The notes below the pieces were generated by a model. It was not told the origin of the DNA. It saw only the letters and a list, made by a program, of their open reading frames with translations, and ran no database searches. This document shows positions 10,136 through 21,915 of a DNA stretch of 64,000 nt, piece by piece; within the stretch, counting starts at the first letter, position 1; each line of letters opens with the position of its first letter. The stretch is taken from NCBI GenBank assembly GCA_022494885.1, contig JAGVSM010004527.1, positions 1 to 64,000 of the forward strand, given 5' to 3'. The position numbers and the translations under genes are program-made. Source of the stretch: Micrasema longulum (lineage: Eukaryota > Arthropoda > Insecta > Trichoptera > Brachycentridae).

Positions 10136-10449
10136 AACATTTGAGAAAAAAAAGCAGATAAAACTCAAGAAGTTCAGGATTCTAATCGATTAGTTTCATG
10201 TAATTATGTTTATGTTTATAAAAGGCAAATGTGCTGTGTACACCAAAAAAATAAAGAAAAAGAAAATATTGCCTATATTTTGTAATTACATATTCAAATA
10301 TCAAGCAAAGTGATATTTTAAAATTTGTAATAAATTTCATGAAATATGTGAATAAATATTTTCATTTAAATACACGCAACCCATATATCAAAGCTCCTGG
10401 TATGTTTAATTTTATGTAATCAATATTTACACGAAAAACATTCAGTACG

Positions 10450-10690
10450 CCTTTTTTGCAATCTTAGGCAATGGGATCACAGTCATAACAGTGTGATCAC
10501 AGCAGGTAACGATAGGATGAAATGCGAGTTTCTGGCGCCCCAAAACCAAAACCAGCCAGCTAAGGAAAGGTAACCCCGACAGAAAAATACACCAGAGAGG
10601 GCAACGGAAAACCATTCTTGTTACCCTTTCTCAGGAATCACTACGGCTAGTACACCCAATAGTTGTCCTGGCTGCGGTTGTATGTAATTA
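10450..10690. other. GC-rich island, unidentified
   Basis: Much richer in G+C than its surroundings, with blocks such as GAGTTTCTGGCGCCCCAAAA and CACCAGAGAGGGCAACGGAA. No long ORF on either strand. It may be part of a LINE or SINE not otherwise represented here, or a conserved noncoding or exonic piece. Confidence 0.35.
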
Positions 10691-11137
10691 CGAAAAAAAA
10701 TTCATGTTTATAAAAGCAAAGAGGTAATTAATCTTAAAGATACGCTGGTTCTATGATCTAATGGTTCAAGAAGCTGATCTTCAATAATAACTATTCATTG
10801 AAATATGAATATACGTATATCTTCCATCTATGACAATTTTATAACTATCAATTTCTTTTAAAAATTTAAAGTCAATTATAAAAACTGAATTTTCATTTTC
10901 AAACACTCTATAAGACATTAACTAAATGCCACTAGGTTGCTTTAGTTAGTTTTTGTCCAAAATACCATTTTTAACCAAATTGAGTTAATTGTTCAGGAGG
11001 ACTGAGAAAGCCTTTATTTATAAAATTGAAATGAAAAAAATATTTAGTAAAAATTGTTTAAGAGGTTTTTTTTAACGAATTTTGAGTTACGTTGTGGTCA
11101 TTATTTATTTATATTAAGTAAAAAAAACTTATGAGCT

Positions 11138-11985
11138 CTATTTCTGCAGATGTGTTTTAGTCTGTTGAGTCAAAATTAGTAGCCCTTCCAACAGGCATAA
11201 CCATAGGGCCCTGAATATTGGAATATGAAACAATCTATGCTGACGCTGTATTAGGTAATTTTCAGGAACATACAAACCAATGCTTATCATAATCTCTAAA
11301 TTATCGATCATACCGCTCAACAATCGATAAACATGTGTAGTCAAATACACCAGTTGTAGCCAAGCATACCCTGGAGAAACTCGGTCGGGTAGAGCCAAGG
11401 ATAATACCCGCACTCTCTCATGTAAAGATATCTCAGAAACTTCTTTTGGATTTTCTCTATCATAAGAGAGTACTTCAGTTCATGTGGCCCCCAAATCATC
11501 GAGCCACTCTCGAGTCTACTTCGCACCAAGGAGTTGTAAAGAGTTCTCAGTACGCGGGTATTTTCGAAAACCCTGGCAGTACGCAGAACAAATCCTAACG
11601 TCTTCAATGCATTACCACTGATTGTCTCTATGTGTTCATGAAATGTCAGAGTGCTTACAAATCTAACGCCTAGATCCTTAACATTCAATGTTCGTATCCG
11701 ATTCTGGTCATTTATTTTTTTGGGCCCGAGTGAAGGACGTGACCGAACACTTGGAAACATTAAACCTTAGTTTGTTTCGCCTTCCGCATTCAGATATATC
11801 AGATATATTCGCTTGGAGAAGATGAAAATCGTCAGAAGTTGTCACCTTTAAGAATAGTTTTAAGTCATCCGCAAACAACAGAAAACACGAGTTTAAAGTT
11901 ACATTTTTAATATTATTAATGGAAATTGATACATACTTTGTCGACCGTCCAAATTTGTGAATGAAAAACATGCTCATTTTTTTTA
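11138..11985 (-). pseudogene. Jockey-like reverse transcriptase, frameshifted
   Basis: Three overlapping minus-strand frames give one protein order. 11977-11708 carries the catalytic block LLFADDLKLFLKV of reverse transcriptase. 11760-11341 carries DLGVRFVSTLTFHEHIE, then ALKTLGFVLRTARVFEN, LRTLYNSLVRSRLE and MIWGPHELKYSLMIEKIQKK. 11413-11138 carries further C-terminal sequence. That is motif C to the thumb region of a Jockey-superfamily ORF2. At least two frameshifts separate the parts, at the overlaps 11708-11760 and 11341-11413, so it is inactive. The endonuclease and N-terminal RT motifs are absent. Confidence 0.8.
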
Positions 11986-11989
11986 CGAA

Positions 11990-12420
11990 TCGATCATAAA
12001 AAAGACGATTTCATGCAACAAGAAAGCCTGTTAATCACGTTTTAGTAGACTCTTTAAAAAACTTATGCTGACTTACGGGGTTTCTGAAAATTACGATTCT
12101 ACTTCAATAAATATGAGTTTTGCTATTTTTCTTTGGACGTGAAATGTTTTTGTAGCATCTAGTCTTCAGATATATAAATTAGAATGCTTATCAAGTACCA
12201 GACAAAGGCGCGCCTACTTCAGAAATCAATTGAGAGTTTTTCATTAAAATGAATGAACTTGAAAAGAATTTGAATGCGACATCAACACAGACGCGACATC
12301 AGAACCAATTTGTTTGAGAAGGTTTTCAAGTGATGAATGTTTTGGCTAGAACTCGTTTAGCAGCGAAACTTTCATTTGAAATAGGTTTGTGAACTTTGAC
12401 AACGGCTAATTTTTATTTGC
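11990..12420. other. No recognised feature
   Basis: Upstream side of the Jockey-like relic. No conserved frame found. Confidence 0.35.
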
Positions 12421-12423
12421 GGT

Positions 12424-12703
12424 GATCATCATCATCATTCCCTTTTCGCATCTAATGGTGTAAAAGGCTCTGTATTGGTACATCAATCGCAGTGTATCTT
12501 GATTATTTTTTTATTTTTTATATACATATTTTTTTACACGAAGGTAAGATGATCGGTCTTTCGCTTAAGGTAACAGTCCAGGTACTATAAAATATTGTAG
12601 TGTAAAAATACCTCGTTAAATAAATATTTCGTGTAAACCCTGTCACGAATCGAACCCGAGACCTCTTGCACGGTAGGCAAATGCGCTGACAATGCGGTGA
12701 TGA
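12424..12703 (-). mobile_element. SINE-B, tRNA-derived, near full length
   Basis: On the plus strand the copy starts with ATCATCATCATTCCC and ends in the reverse complement of a tRNA-like head: box B region AATCGAACCCGAGACCTCTT (12649-12668) and GGTAGGCAAATGCGCTGAC. Middle landmarks are the words for AAGACTGATCATCTTACC and TACTGGACTG, shared with 40192-40407 and 62405-62888. The head is mutated (TGCGGTGATGAG instead of the CACTACACCAC pattern). Confidence 0.8.
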
Positions 12704-12739
12704 GTTCCTTTAAAATATGAAATAAAAATATTTATTGCT

Positions 12740-13740
12740 ATGAGCTTTCTGGACACATTTGGACTATTCTATAAAAATCAAAGAGACGTATTAACAAACA
12801 ATGACATAAACAAAGACCTAACTATGTTGACTAAATGGACAAAAACAAACTAACATACACTTAATGAAAAAAAAAAGCAATATTATTACATATTTTTAAT
12901 CTAGAAAAAATGACATAAAGTAGATGCTTACATAAATAATGAACGACCTACTGAAATTGAACAGGTTAAATACTTAGGACTAACATAGACAGACAATTGA
13001 CATAGACAATTCATATCAACAATTTAATAAGCAAAGTGGCGACATTATAGAGTCTTTTTTTTTAAATCGAAAACTTTGTTTCAAAAAAAGGAAAAAAATG
13101 TATGAAGCCTATGTAAAAACTAAAATATGTTATATGTAACTACAATGGGGAACAGGAAATCAAAATGACATAAACAGACTACAAAGACAGCAAAATAAAA
13201 TAATAAAGTTATAATATGACCTACCCTATCTAACAGCAACTGAAGAATTTCTGAACAAACTAAACAATTAAATGTAACGGAACTCTCTGAAGAAGAATCC
13301 TTAAAATTTATTCATAAATTAGCCACTGATGTAATTGTAGACGAAGACTTAAAACTTGAAAAAAACTGTAGTAAACATAAACACAATACGAGAATATCAG
13401 AAAAATATCTGTAGGAAATTAGGAAACTAACATCGGATTATTTTCCCCTCTGCCAAGGAACCTCAGAACAGTGAACGAAATCTCAATAAACGGTACTGTC
13501 GATGTGTTTCTACAGCAAGGGCAGGCATTTAAGAAGCAAGTGGTATTGTTTCTCCTGACTCGCGATGTCACACTTGCCATTTCCGCCTAGATTATGCTTT
13601 ATAATACCCTATGTTAATTATACACTTTGTTAATGTAAGTAGATTTTTAAAATGTTCAGATTAAGTTTGACTTATTAATGCCAATCTATTAGAGCTAACT
13701 TAAGCCTGTTGATTGGCGAAGAAAAAATATAAATAAAAAA
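12740..13740 (+). pseudogene. LINE ORF2 remnant with 3' UTR, family J1
   Basis: Many stops, but successive plus-strand frames keep the protein order of a LINE polymerase tail: NNDINKDLTMLTKWTKTN near 12800, then a YLGLT block near 12970, MYEAYVKTKICY near 13100, WGTGNQNDINRLQRQQNKII near 13150, and finally VDVFLQQGQAFKKQ near 13500. The 3' UTR ends AGCCTGTTGATTGGCG and an A-rich tail by 13740. Copies of this end occur at 22375-22605 (plus) and 19558-19725 (minus). Heavily degraded. Confidence 0.65.
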
Positions 13741-13839
13741 AGCGTAATATTGACTTATTAATACATATGCAATCAATTTCTTTTCATGTCACCAGAAGTC
13801 AAAATCTGCTATTTATTAAATTTTCTAAGAGCATCTTTT

Positions 13840-14160
13840 GTTTTTATGCCCCAATGTCCAGAATGTGTAGATTAGTCAATTCATCACACGACTTGGAATC
13901 CCTTGGGATAGATCTTCCGGCTTTTCGCAGATCTCTTCGCAACTAAACAGTGTGGGATGAAATTGGATAAGCATGGTTTAGCTCGAAGTCTTATGTATTT
14001 CGTTTTTATGAATACATTGTATACCATTATTGTTTTACCCTTGTTTGTCTATGCTACATAATTTAATGTTCTTTTTGTTCACTTTCTTGTATTTTTGTTT
14101 CTTCATGTAGCTGTTGTAATTGGCTAAGGTCGTATATATAAAGAATAAATGTTTTGAGCC
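13840..14160 (+). mobile_element. Jockey-like ORF2 end and 3' UTR
   Basis: Plus-strand frame RMCRLVNSSHDLESLGIDLP then FRRSL matches the last residues of Jockey-type ORF2. The following UTR (TTTTACCCTTGTTTG, TTCTTTTTGTTCACTTTC, GTTGTAATTGGCTAAGG) is repeated at 62300-62400. Confidence 0.5.
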
Positions 14161-14985
14161 CTCAACAATTATTACAGTTAATTCATGCCGACTTACGACT
14201 AAAAACCATGTGCGTAAACAAATAGCCTTATAAATTAACGCCGTATTTCGTGCAAATGCAAACTGATTAAAGTGTTTTGTAGTCTCAAGTGTTTTAAATG
14301 TAAGGTTAAAGTAGTCTTATTCATTCATTTACGTTACGCCTATCCATTTATGTTTCGTTTAATCTCCATAAAGTTAAATCTAGTATCTGCAAATGTGTTG
14401 ATATGCTCAAAGTTTGTTTAGATAATCGTTTGGTAAGTCTTTAATTAAAAATGTAACTTATGCTTAAAATGGCGTAGAAACATTCTTTCTTTTGAAGCTT
14501 TTTATTTAATAATTTAACGCCCATTCGTGAAAATCTTCCCACCTTTATTATTCCTAAAAGACGATTGAAATAATCCCTTTCCCGAAAAGGGTTGCGGACC
14601 AATAAATTACGCCAATAAGGGTGTTAAATACAAATGAAAAGGAACGCTCTAAAAAGGAAACTTTCCTTTCGTCTTACATTTAATAATTCAAAGGCACGAA
14701 TCCCTGTTATATTCTGTAATCCTTTTCATAAATTTTGTCTCAAAGACTTTTACTGAAAGTAGACATGTAGTAAAAACTTACGTATTTGGTAAAGGCAAAC
14801 ATTTGAGAAGCTTAATTATTTTTTTTTTTATATAAACAGCTACACTAGCGCCAAACCTGAGTGACAAAAAATATTTAAACAATTCTAGAATTTTAAGAGG
14901 TATATTACTATCATGATATCCCATAGTGGGATACCATAGTGTAAAAAAAACTATTGTTAAACTAAATGTAGTATATTTCTATCAC
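14161..14985. other. No recognised feature
   Basis: AT-rich; no open frame above chance length. A short hairpin (CCCATAGTGGG, about 14920) is the only local structure noted. Confidence 0.35.
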
Positions 14986-14989
14986 CTGT

Positions 14990-15145
14990 TACGTAAAAGT
15001 AAGGATACAAGTAATCAATTTTACGCTTGAGGTGCGAGTCCAAGGACTGTGAAATATTGCAGTGTACTCCCAAAAAATTTAATATTTAATATAATGTTAT
15101 GTCGACCTTGCCAGGAATCAATATCGAGACCCTAAGCACTATTTG
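14990..15145 (-). mobile_element. SINE-B fragment
   Basis: Shows the SINE-B words AATATTGCAGTGTA and ACGCTTGAGGTGCGAGTCCA, and a decayed box B region (AGGAATCAATATCGAGACCC). Divergent. Confidence 0.5.
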
Positions 15146-16010
15146 TTACTTAGGACTTTTATACGAATAAAGCTATGAAGATTTTTGTATTTTTTTTTGT
15201 CTTGAAGATAAATATTTGCGTTCTAATGATTTATTTTAAAGTCATTTTAGTAATTTTAAAAGACCCTTTTAATAGAATAAAATAATTGTTTTCTCTACTT
15301 ACCGTATGCTGGTTTTTAAAAAAAAAAAATTAAATTAGAGTTGCATTTTTTTTATCTTGCTTATAATATACAAGGTTTATATTTCAAAAAGAGGATTTTT
15401 CTGCTATTGAATTACATTATTTTAGCTGCACTTTTGGAATCAGGAAGGATATTCTAATGTGACCGTATGCTGGTTGGTTAGTTGTGTTTTTTTTTGTAGA
15501 TTTTATTCTTTAAAATACTATTAATTATGTTTGTTCATAGCTAAATATAAATAAACAATTTACCAACTTAATATTAAACTTATTTACAAATGGAAAGTAA
15601 ATATAACTTTCATCTTTTTTTATTTTTAGCTCATTCTTCAGAAAACTTTATTAAATGTGTTTATTTTTTGTAAGAATCCAAAAAGAGACTACTCAATGTA
15701 AAATAATATATAATATGTAAGTTTTCATATTACATTTTTTTAACAATCGAATTCCCGAATACTTCTTCAATATGATAGTGTTAAACAAAAATTTTCGTAA
15801 AAATGGTACAATACTAGAAATAAGAATAGAATAAGACTGCTATTAAAAATTAACGAAATATCAAAATAGAATTATGTATGAAGGTTTAAAAATGGACAAA
15901 GAGATGCCTGAATGTATAAAAAATGAAAAGAGTTTGAATGAATTTCAAAGGAAATGCTATGTTTACTGTAAGATGATGTAAAAAGATGTGTAATTTAAGT
16001 GTAAATTAAC
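15146..16010. other. No recognised feature
   Basis: AT-rich. A phrase CCGTATGCTGGTT occurs near 15303 and 15464, but no element boundary can be drawn. Confidence 0.35.
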
Positions 16011-16012
16011 AT

Positions 16013-16290
16013 ATTACAACAGAGATGAAGAACATTTAAGAGAAGTTTATTTAGAAGTATATGCATCTACAGGGCTTATGACCTGTCAATGGCTGGTTTA
16101 AGTGCCAACTTTACACACTGTGTAACATTCACCATTCTGCCTATATTTGAACATCTATATTCCTTCAATTCTTTCATCTGTTGATGTTTGTGAAGTTAAA
16201 GAGCTGAAACCTTTATTTAAGCGGGTGAGATTCATCTAATTGAATTATTTCACCAACATACTAGGCAACGCCTGAAAATGTTATTTTTTC
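16013..16290 (-). repeat. Foldback family FB, minus-strand copy
   Basis: Begins ATTACAACAGAGATGAAGAA and continues through ACAGGGCTTATGACCTGTCA, TGGCTGGTTTAAGTG, ACACTGTGTAACATTCACCA, CATCTGTTGATGTTTGTGAA, GCGGGTGAGATTCATC and CTAGGCAACGCCTG. This is one of the cleanest copies of the internal part of the family. Confidence 0.7.
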
Positions 16291-16468
16291 AATTTATTTA
16301 CTTCTTAATGGACCAGGTAATTTATCAACAAAACAGGTAATTTGTTTTGTACGACATTTTTGAATGTATCTAATGAAATAAACAATCTAATACATAATTT
16401 ATTTCGTATCCCTTTTCTTTATTTCATATTCCATTATGCACACACACATATTTATTCAACAGTTTTCT

Positions 16469-16785
16469 TTATTTTACATACATAATATGTATATATATAT
16501 ACATAATATTTTTTATTTGTGGAATCATACATAATATTTGTTCAAGATAAATGAGTTGTGTGACTCCTACAAATGCAATATGCATACATGTTAAAAACGT
16601 TATTGAAAAAACTGCTGCTGGGGTTACGAGAATAAATAAAAATAAGAAAATAATGTTGCTACTTACTACGAAAAATCTCACAGAAAGCTGAAAAGGTATA
16701 GGCTGAATTTAAACGTCATTATAAGCTTAGTGCCTTCACACGTGGTATTTATTTTCTTATCACTCGCTAGCAAATTTGGTATCGG
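16469..16785. other. No recognised feature
   Basis: Short TA-rich runs and a 70-codon minus-strand frame without recognisable motif. Confidence 0.3.
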
Positions 16786-16930
16786 TGGTTTTTGTAAATA
16801 TTGAGGCCCGTAGCGCTGACCCACCCAGTACGTGTGGAAAGGAAGGTTTTCCTGTAACTGCGCTCCTAGGACGGGCCGGACACGGCGTTATCTTACCCCT
16901 GCAGGCTGTATTTATGCGATCTACACGGTA
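16786..16930. other. GC-rich island, unidentified
   Basis: CpG-containing block with TGAGGCCCGTAGCGCTGACC and CCTAGGACGGGCCGGACACG. No ORF of note. It contrasts sharply with its flanks and may be an exon fragment or a mobile element piece. Confidence 0.3.
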
Positions 16931-17034
16931 GAACAGAAATTATAAACCACAATAAACAAAACGAAACGAAATTTTTTAATTGTGCCATAATATTAATAAA
17001 AAAAAAGTTGTTAAAACTTAATTGTGTTGTTTAG

Positions 17035-17215
17035 TACCGTATCGTATTATAACGTTGCGTTGCGTTGTGTTGCATTACATTCCATTGCGTTGCATTTCAT
17101 TGCGTAGCACTTCATTGCGTTGCATTGTTTTGCATTGCATTATGTTACATTACGTTGCGTTGCATTGCATTACATTGTCTTACATTGCATTGCATTGAAT
17201 TGCGTTGCAAAAATT
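17035..17215. repeat. Degenerate pentanucleotide array
   Basis: About 180 bp of variants of TTGCG/TTGCA with CATTG, GTTGC and CATTA forms. It is an imperfect tandem array with period five and no coding content. Confidence 0.85.
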
Positions 17216-17309
17216 ATTGGAAAAACAGTCATCACAAATAAAAATATATATTGTATGGATGGGTGCGCGTGAATCGGTTTGATATTAAATGAAAAAAAAA
17301 TGGATTACA

Positions 17310-17565
17310 ATTGAGGTCATTTATTGAGTAGATACACACGAGTTCCATCCTTACAATTTTGTACAGAAGGAATTTACAATAGCTAACACTGGCGAGGAGC
17401 TGGTAGGCGGGCGATGCGAAACGCCAAGATGAAATGTGCATATTCTTTTGCTGCTAGACGGTTTGAATACTTGTCCGAGCTGACGCTGTGTTGGGTTACG
17501 CGATGCGAGCCAGAACGGTGTTCAGCCTTACTAACTTTACGGCGTGATAATGATGACCTCCACAA
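17310..17565 (-). CDS. Candidate 3'-terminal exon, unrecognised
   Basis: On the minus strand a frame from about 17563 to a TAG at 17383 encodes about 60 residues, including SLSRRKVSKAEHRSGSHRVT and AAKEYAHFILAFRIARLP. It follows TTATTTTAG, a plausible splice acceptor. Downstream, on the minus strand, an AATAAA lies near 17325-17330. G+C is far above background. Against this, the opposite strand is also open here and a LINE-A copy ends just upstream at 17594, so the polypyrimidine tract may come from the LINE tail. No family recognised. Confidence 0.3.
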
Positions 17566-17593
17566 TATCACTAAAATAATACAAACAAATCAT

Positions 17594-17960
17594 CACGCCG
17601 TTTCCCCGTAGGGGTAAGCATAAACGATAAAATGCTATATCACTCAGTCTTTCCATACAGACCTCGCTTCCTCTACATTCAAACATCTTCTCACGCACAC
17701 ACGCCGATTATTTAGACTTTTGACAAATTAATTTTCAAATATTAGTTGAATTTGGTCTGGCTATGTCTTTCTCAGTCTTTTTCGTTTTCTGCATCCATCA
17801 GCATTCGCATCGTAAATCGTAAATCTTACCGTTCTTTCGCCGTTCATTCGTTCTACATGTCCAAACCAATTCAGCACTCGTTTCTTGATTCTGTCGATAA
17901 TGCTTTTCTCAGCCTCACATAATGCACAAATTTTGACATTTGTACACCATACAAAGTTGA
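17594..17960 (-). pseudogene. LINE-A ORF2 C-terminal fragment, copy 2
   Basis: Plus-strand landmarks CATACAGACCTCGCTTCCTC, CTCACGCACACACGCCGATT, TCTACATGTCCAAACCAATT and TGATTCTGTCGATAATGC are the reverse complement of LINE-A codons seen at 2960-3230. The reading frame is broken by several indels. Confidence 0.65.
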
Positions 17961-19555
17961 CATATTAAATGTGCAATTTTTAAAATTAATATTAATAATA
18001 AATAAATAAATATTTTATACTATTTTAACTCTTAATAAAAAACACGCGTGGTGGTGGTGGGTTAAGTTAGACCCGTTTTTAAAAATTGCCTCTAAGGCAT
18101 TTATGTAGTCTTTTCAATATTATTTAATTATCAAAATGTTCTCTGATTTGATAGGAAAAAGTGTAGTGGAATTTTGTTAAATTTTTCATGATTTTGTTAA
18201 ATTTTATTCCAAAATATCCGAGTGTGCTGAAATTACTATTCACATAATCGGTATTTTGAATACAATTAGATTTAATCAACCCTCTCCAGTGGGTATATGT
18301 TTAAAATAATTTTAATAACTTTAAAATAAATAAATAAAACATTTTATAATATTTGAAATTCAAATTCAAAAGAACCCGAAATATATGAAAATATGATTTC
18401 ACTGACATAAATATATTAACAAAGATATGTGTAAACTGTCATATATAATTATACCGCAATTGGGTTTTCTGTAAACTTACTGTTTACTAAATTAATAGAA
18501 TTCAATTAATTTTAAGATTACAAAAAAAAGAAAAAGAGCGAATAAAGGGTAAAAAGTAATCAAACTAAGTAGAGAAAATTAACACACGTTTCAATAAGTA
18601 GTTTTTTTTGCCACTCACTACACACTACACTAAGTTTCCGGTAGCCTGAACTGGCAGGCTTGAAAAGACTGAACGTATCACGAAAATTCAACTAAATATG
18701 TGTTCGTTTTGCTTAATATGAAACACGAAGAGTCTTACAAGCAAACTTGCTCACATAATAGTTTCCTAGTATTATATTTTCTAGGTACTTAAGTTTTTAA
18801 CATCCTGTATATTTTTGTGACCTAAATATACAAAACTTTAAATAAATGTAATAGGGAAATATAAAATACTATGAATACTGATAATAGTAAGTGAAATGGA
18901 TTTAGAAAAAAAAAGATATTTTCAAAACCAATATGGATATTGTGGAAAAACGTTTTCATACATAACTTTAAAAAAGAAATTATTAAAAAATATGTCCATA
19001 AAAAAAACATTGCATGTTTGGCGTAGATAATTGTGACATCGAGATTTGTGATAATGTTCTATTTAAATTTAAATAGTCACAAAAAGTTTAAAATTTAGGT
19101 GAAAAGTTATGTATCAGATACGTGGCCAATGCAATGGATCGTTTTCGCGGTCACTCAAATTTATTTAGAAAAAAAAAAAAATATGCTACTGAAAAAAAAT
19201 GATTGGTATAGTCGACAGTATTTCATAGACCTTTATTTATTCAAAATTTAAAAAGAATAGTATTTGTCTATTCTTGTATAAAATCTTCTACCAGTAAAAT
19301 ATAAAAAATACTTACAATGCTTCAGTAGAAAAAATCATTTATGTATTTAAAAAATTCAAAGTTGCATTGTTATTTACCTCACCTACAATATTTTGAGGTT
19401 GTCTGAATGTTTGTAGACTAAACACCAGATTTTACCACCCAATTAATCATCATTATGAAATTACAAAAAAGATGGAGAACATTTGAATGTAGTTATGCAA
19501 AAAGCAGCCAAGTTCATTTGAAAAAATGTGATATTATAAATATTGGGTGTAGTAA
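17961..19555. other. Long AT-rich interval without supported features
   Basis: No frame with recognisable protein and no repeat copy found. A GTGGTGGTGGG run occurs at 18051-18061. Confidence 0.35.
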
Positions 19556-19557
19556 GG

Positions 19558-19725
19558 TCAATTTTATTTTTAGTCAATCAACAGGCTTATGAAAGTCCTA
19601 ATACGTTGATTGGCATTAATGATGTATAGTTAAATGTCTATTTATGTGTTAATACAATAGATAAAGTCATGGAATGATCTAGGTAGATATCGCAAGTGTG
19701 TCATTTCAATTCACTCTCACGCAAC
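19558..19725 (-). mobile_element. LINE 3' end, family J1
   Basis: TCAATCAACAGGCTTATGAA near 19575 and TGATTGGCATTAATGA near 19606 are the reverse complement of the J1 LINE tail at 13650-13730. Confidence 0.5.
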
Positions 19726-19789
19726 CAAGTACTATTCGCCAAATTTCACATAAATGAACAAACCGTATTTATTTGCGTCTCAAGATAGA

Positions 19790-19966
19790 ATAAATATTCA
19801 TCAAATTGTGCATAAATAAACAGACAAAGCATTTTCTCTGAAATTATTGATTTTTTGTGATATAAGAAGCCCCTTTTTTTACTTTTACCTTGCTTGGGAA
19901 GGCGACATGAAGAGCAAGCCATTGCGACTCCCCCGGGAGTCACGAACCATAGGTTGAAAAACACTG
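19790..19966 (-). mobile_element. hAT-like transposon end
   Basis: Read on the minus strand from 19966 the terminus is CAGTGTTTTTCAACCTATGG, then TTCGTGACTCCCGGGGGAGT. CAGTG..TTCTCAACC with a following GTCGCGACCCC-like block is the classic terminal signature of many hAT-superfamily elements. No 8-bp target duplication partner or opposite terminus was found, so this is a fragment. Confidence 0.5.
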
Positions 19967-19979
19967 CTTTAGAGGTTAA

Positions 19980-20825
19980 GGGAATGTAATATGACGCTTC
20001 ATTAATACCACCGTAGGTAGGAGAAATGCTTCATACGACTCACTTCAATTTGGCCTGTTGAATAATACAGCAACTTTACTGTCTTTTATTACGCTCATTT
20101 TCCGTTTCGGGAAACGAAAATGGCCCACTAGCTAATCTTACCTTCCCTTAAAGTTTTATGGCGTGTGTTAACAGTTAACACAACACATAACTCGCTTTAT
20201 TATTTCAACGTGTTAGAAAAACCACGATTCTCTTTTTTAATTTGAAATATTTGTTGTAAACGAAAGGAATAAGAAATTTTCTTTGTCCGGACGAGAAAAA
20301 AAATTTATGCGAAGTAGAACCTAATTTCTGGATGAGTGTTTCTGACTCGACGGTTACTTTAAGATTGATTCGAGATAAGTCTGTCTCGCAGTCTAGTGTT
20401 TGGCGCGTTTGACTGCTTAACCTGAGGTTCTTGAGCTAATTAACCTCAGCGTCGAAAATAATATTGATAAAGAGTAACACGGAAGTTCAGTTTTACGAGA
20501 AGTTTGATGAAAAAATGTTCTCTTACGTGGTAAAAATTAGGGCATTTAATTGAAGGGTGAAATTTTTAGAAAATGTCTGAAAGAATTAACAAAAATTAAC
20601 TACACCACAAGTTCAGTTGGATAAATAAAAAGTAGAGTGTTGCGATAGATTTCCGGTTTCCAAAAAGCCAACTCGCCAATCAGCAGAACTCATATTAATT
20701 TTTAAATTACAAAACTTTAAAAATTCGATACAAAAAATATTTAAAAAAACATTGGCTTAGTTCAATCATCCATGTAATTACTAAAATTGACCCTTTTCAC
20801 CAGGTAAAGTACGTTTTAATCAATA
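19980..20825. other. No recognised feature
   Basis: Moderately AT-rich. Nothing coding or repeated was identified. Confidence 0.35.
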
Positions 20826-21053
20826 TTCATTATTATCATTATTATTATTTTTTTTTATTTTTTTTTTATTATTATTTTTTTTTTTTTTGCACCACAACAG
20901 GCCAGGAGGCCCAATTACAGTGGTGAATTACATCACAGAACACCCAGGCTTGAGAAAATACACACTTTAATTTTTGTGTTCTCACCGGGAATCGAACCCG
21001 GAACCTTTCGTGTGTGAGTCAAGCGTCTTGACCACTACACCACGGAGGCCGCC
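20826..21053 (-). mobile_element. SINE-C, tRNA-derived, full head
   Basis: The minus-strand head reads GGCCTCCGTGGTGTAGTGGT from about 21051 (box A-like) and GGTTCCGGGTTCGATTCCCG (box B, about 21008-20987). The body has a CTGGGTGTTCTGTGATG block and ends GCCTGTTGTGGTGC at 20889. A long A-rich tail (T/ATT-rich on the plus strand) occupies 20826-20888. A second copy is at 63196-63324. It abuts the Penelope-like ORF remnant that starts at 21063. Confidence 0.85.
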
Positions 21054-21062
21054 ATTATAATG

Positions 21063-21347
21063 AAGAGAGCTATTAAATATAAAATGAAAGAACATTTAGC
21101 TTTACATAGATTAAATAACGACCTATCAAACTATGTATCACATTTAAATGAATTTAAACATACTTTTGATAAAGAAAAAAACATAAAAATTTTACATGTA
21201 GGACATAAAGGTCAAAAGTAAGATAGATTGGAAATTTTAGAAATAAATAGGATAAAAAATAATAGCGATAGAATTTTGATAAATCAGCATATAGAATTTA
21301 AAAACTCACCCTTATTAGCCCCCTTAGTTAGACCCTGTACATTGTAA
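21063..21347 (+). pseudogene. Penelope-like element protein, C-terminal end (family A)
   Basis: 95 codons in one frame ending at TAA 21345-21347, interrupted by one TAA at 21219-21221. It reads YVSHLNEFKHTFDKEKNIKI, then LHVGHKGQK, then a LEILEI block, and ends NSPLLAPLVRPCTL. The H....H.F......I.iLh...kg...rle..EI order is the tail of GIY-YIG endonuclease-bearing Penelope-like proteins. The reverse transcriptase and most of the GIY-YIG domain are missing; a SINE lies immediately upstream. A parallel remnant is at 35182-35415. Confidence 0.7.
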
Positions 21348-21720
21348 TAAAACAATAAATATTTTTCATAACATAGAATATCCTCTTAAAGTACACCGCC
21401 AACACATGTTTCAATCATTTGTCTCACTCTGTTCCATTGCAATATTGCGTATTGTATCTTTTTCAACTTATTTTTAAATGTACCTACACTTAAGATAATA
21501 TTTAGTTTTATATAAATTATCCATACACTGTATAATATTCACCAGTCTGAAGATGCCCATTAGAGGGTGAAAGCGCTAATTGGTCAATATAAATAAAAGG
21601 AAGTGTTACCAAATATTTTTTAAATTAATAACTTATTTGTAATTATAAGTTATTACATCATTACAATGGAATTCCATCAAGAATTGTCAATAAATAATTT
21701 AAATGAAACAATAATCATTA
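21348..21720 (+). mobile_element. Penelope-like family A 3' region with hammerhead-like motif
   Basis: Contains CTGAAGA (21547-21553), a CCC/GGG stem II, GAAA (21569-21572) and palindromic AGCGCT (21572-21577), the pattern of a minimal type I hammerhead ribozyme. After it comes a tail with ATGGAATTCCATCAAGAATT (about 21666-21685). The same tail ends the copy at 37986-38269. Together with the C-terminal ORF just upstream, this links the hammerhead-like repeats to Penelope-like elements. Confidence 0.65.
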
Positions 21721-21847
21721 GTTGTTTTTAAAGTTACGTTAAAAAAAGGGAAATTTATTCATTTAAATGATTTAATAAAACTTACACATTTTGGAGCTAT
21801 TTTTATTCGTAAAAAACTGCGTTAGAATAGTGAATACACATTGTGAT

Positions 21848-21915
21848 TAAGCTGGGTTTAAGCTTCGGACCTCCTGATTTGGAGTCCGCCACACTATCAT
21901 GAGACTACAGATGAT
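21848..21915 (-). mobile_element. SINE-E tRNA-like head
   Basis: Plus-strand GGTTTAAGCTTCGGACCTCC then TGATTTGGAGTCCGCCACAC is the reverse complement of a tRNA-like head with a decayed box B. The same arrangement occurs at 32805-32870. Confidence 0.45.

Noticed and set aside
20985..21053. tRNA gene on the minus strand
   Set aside because: Part of SINE-C; the same head-body unit recurs at 63196.
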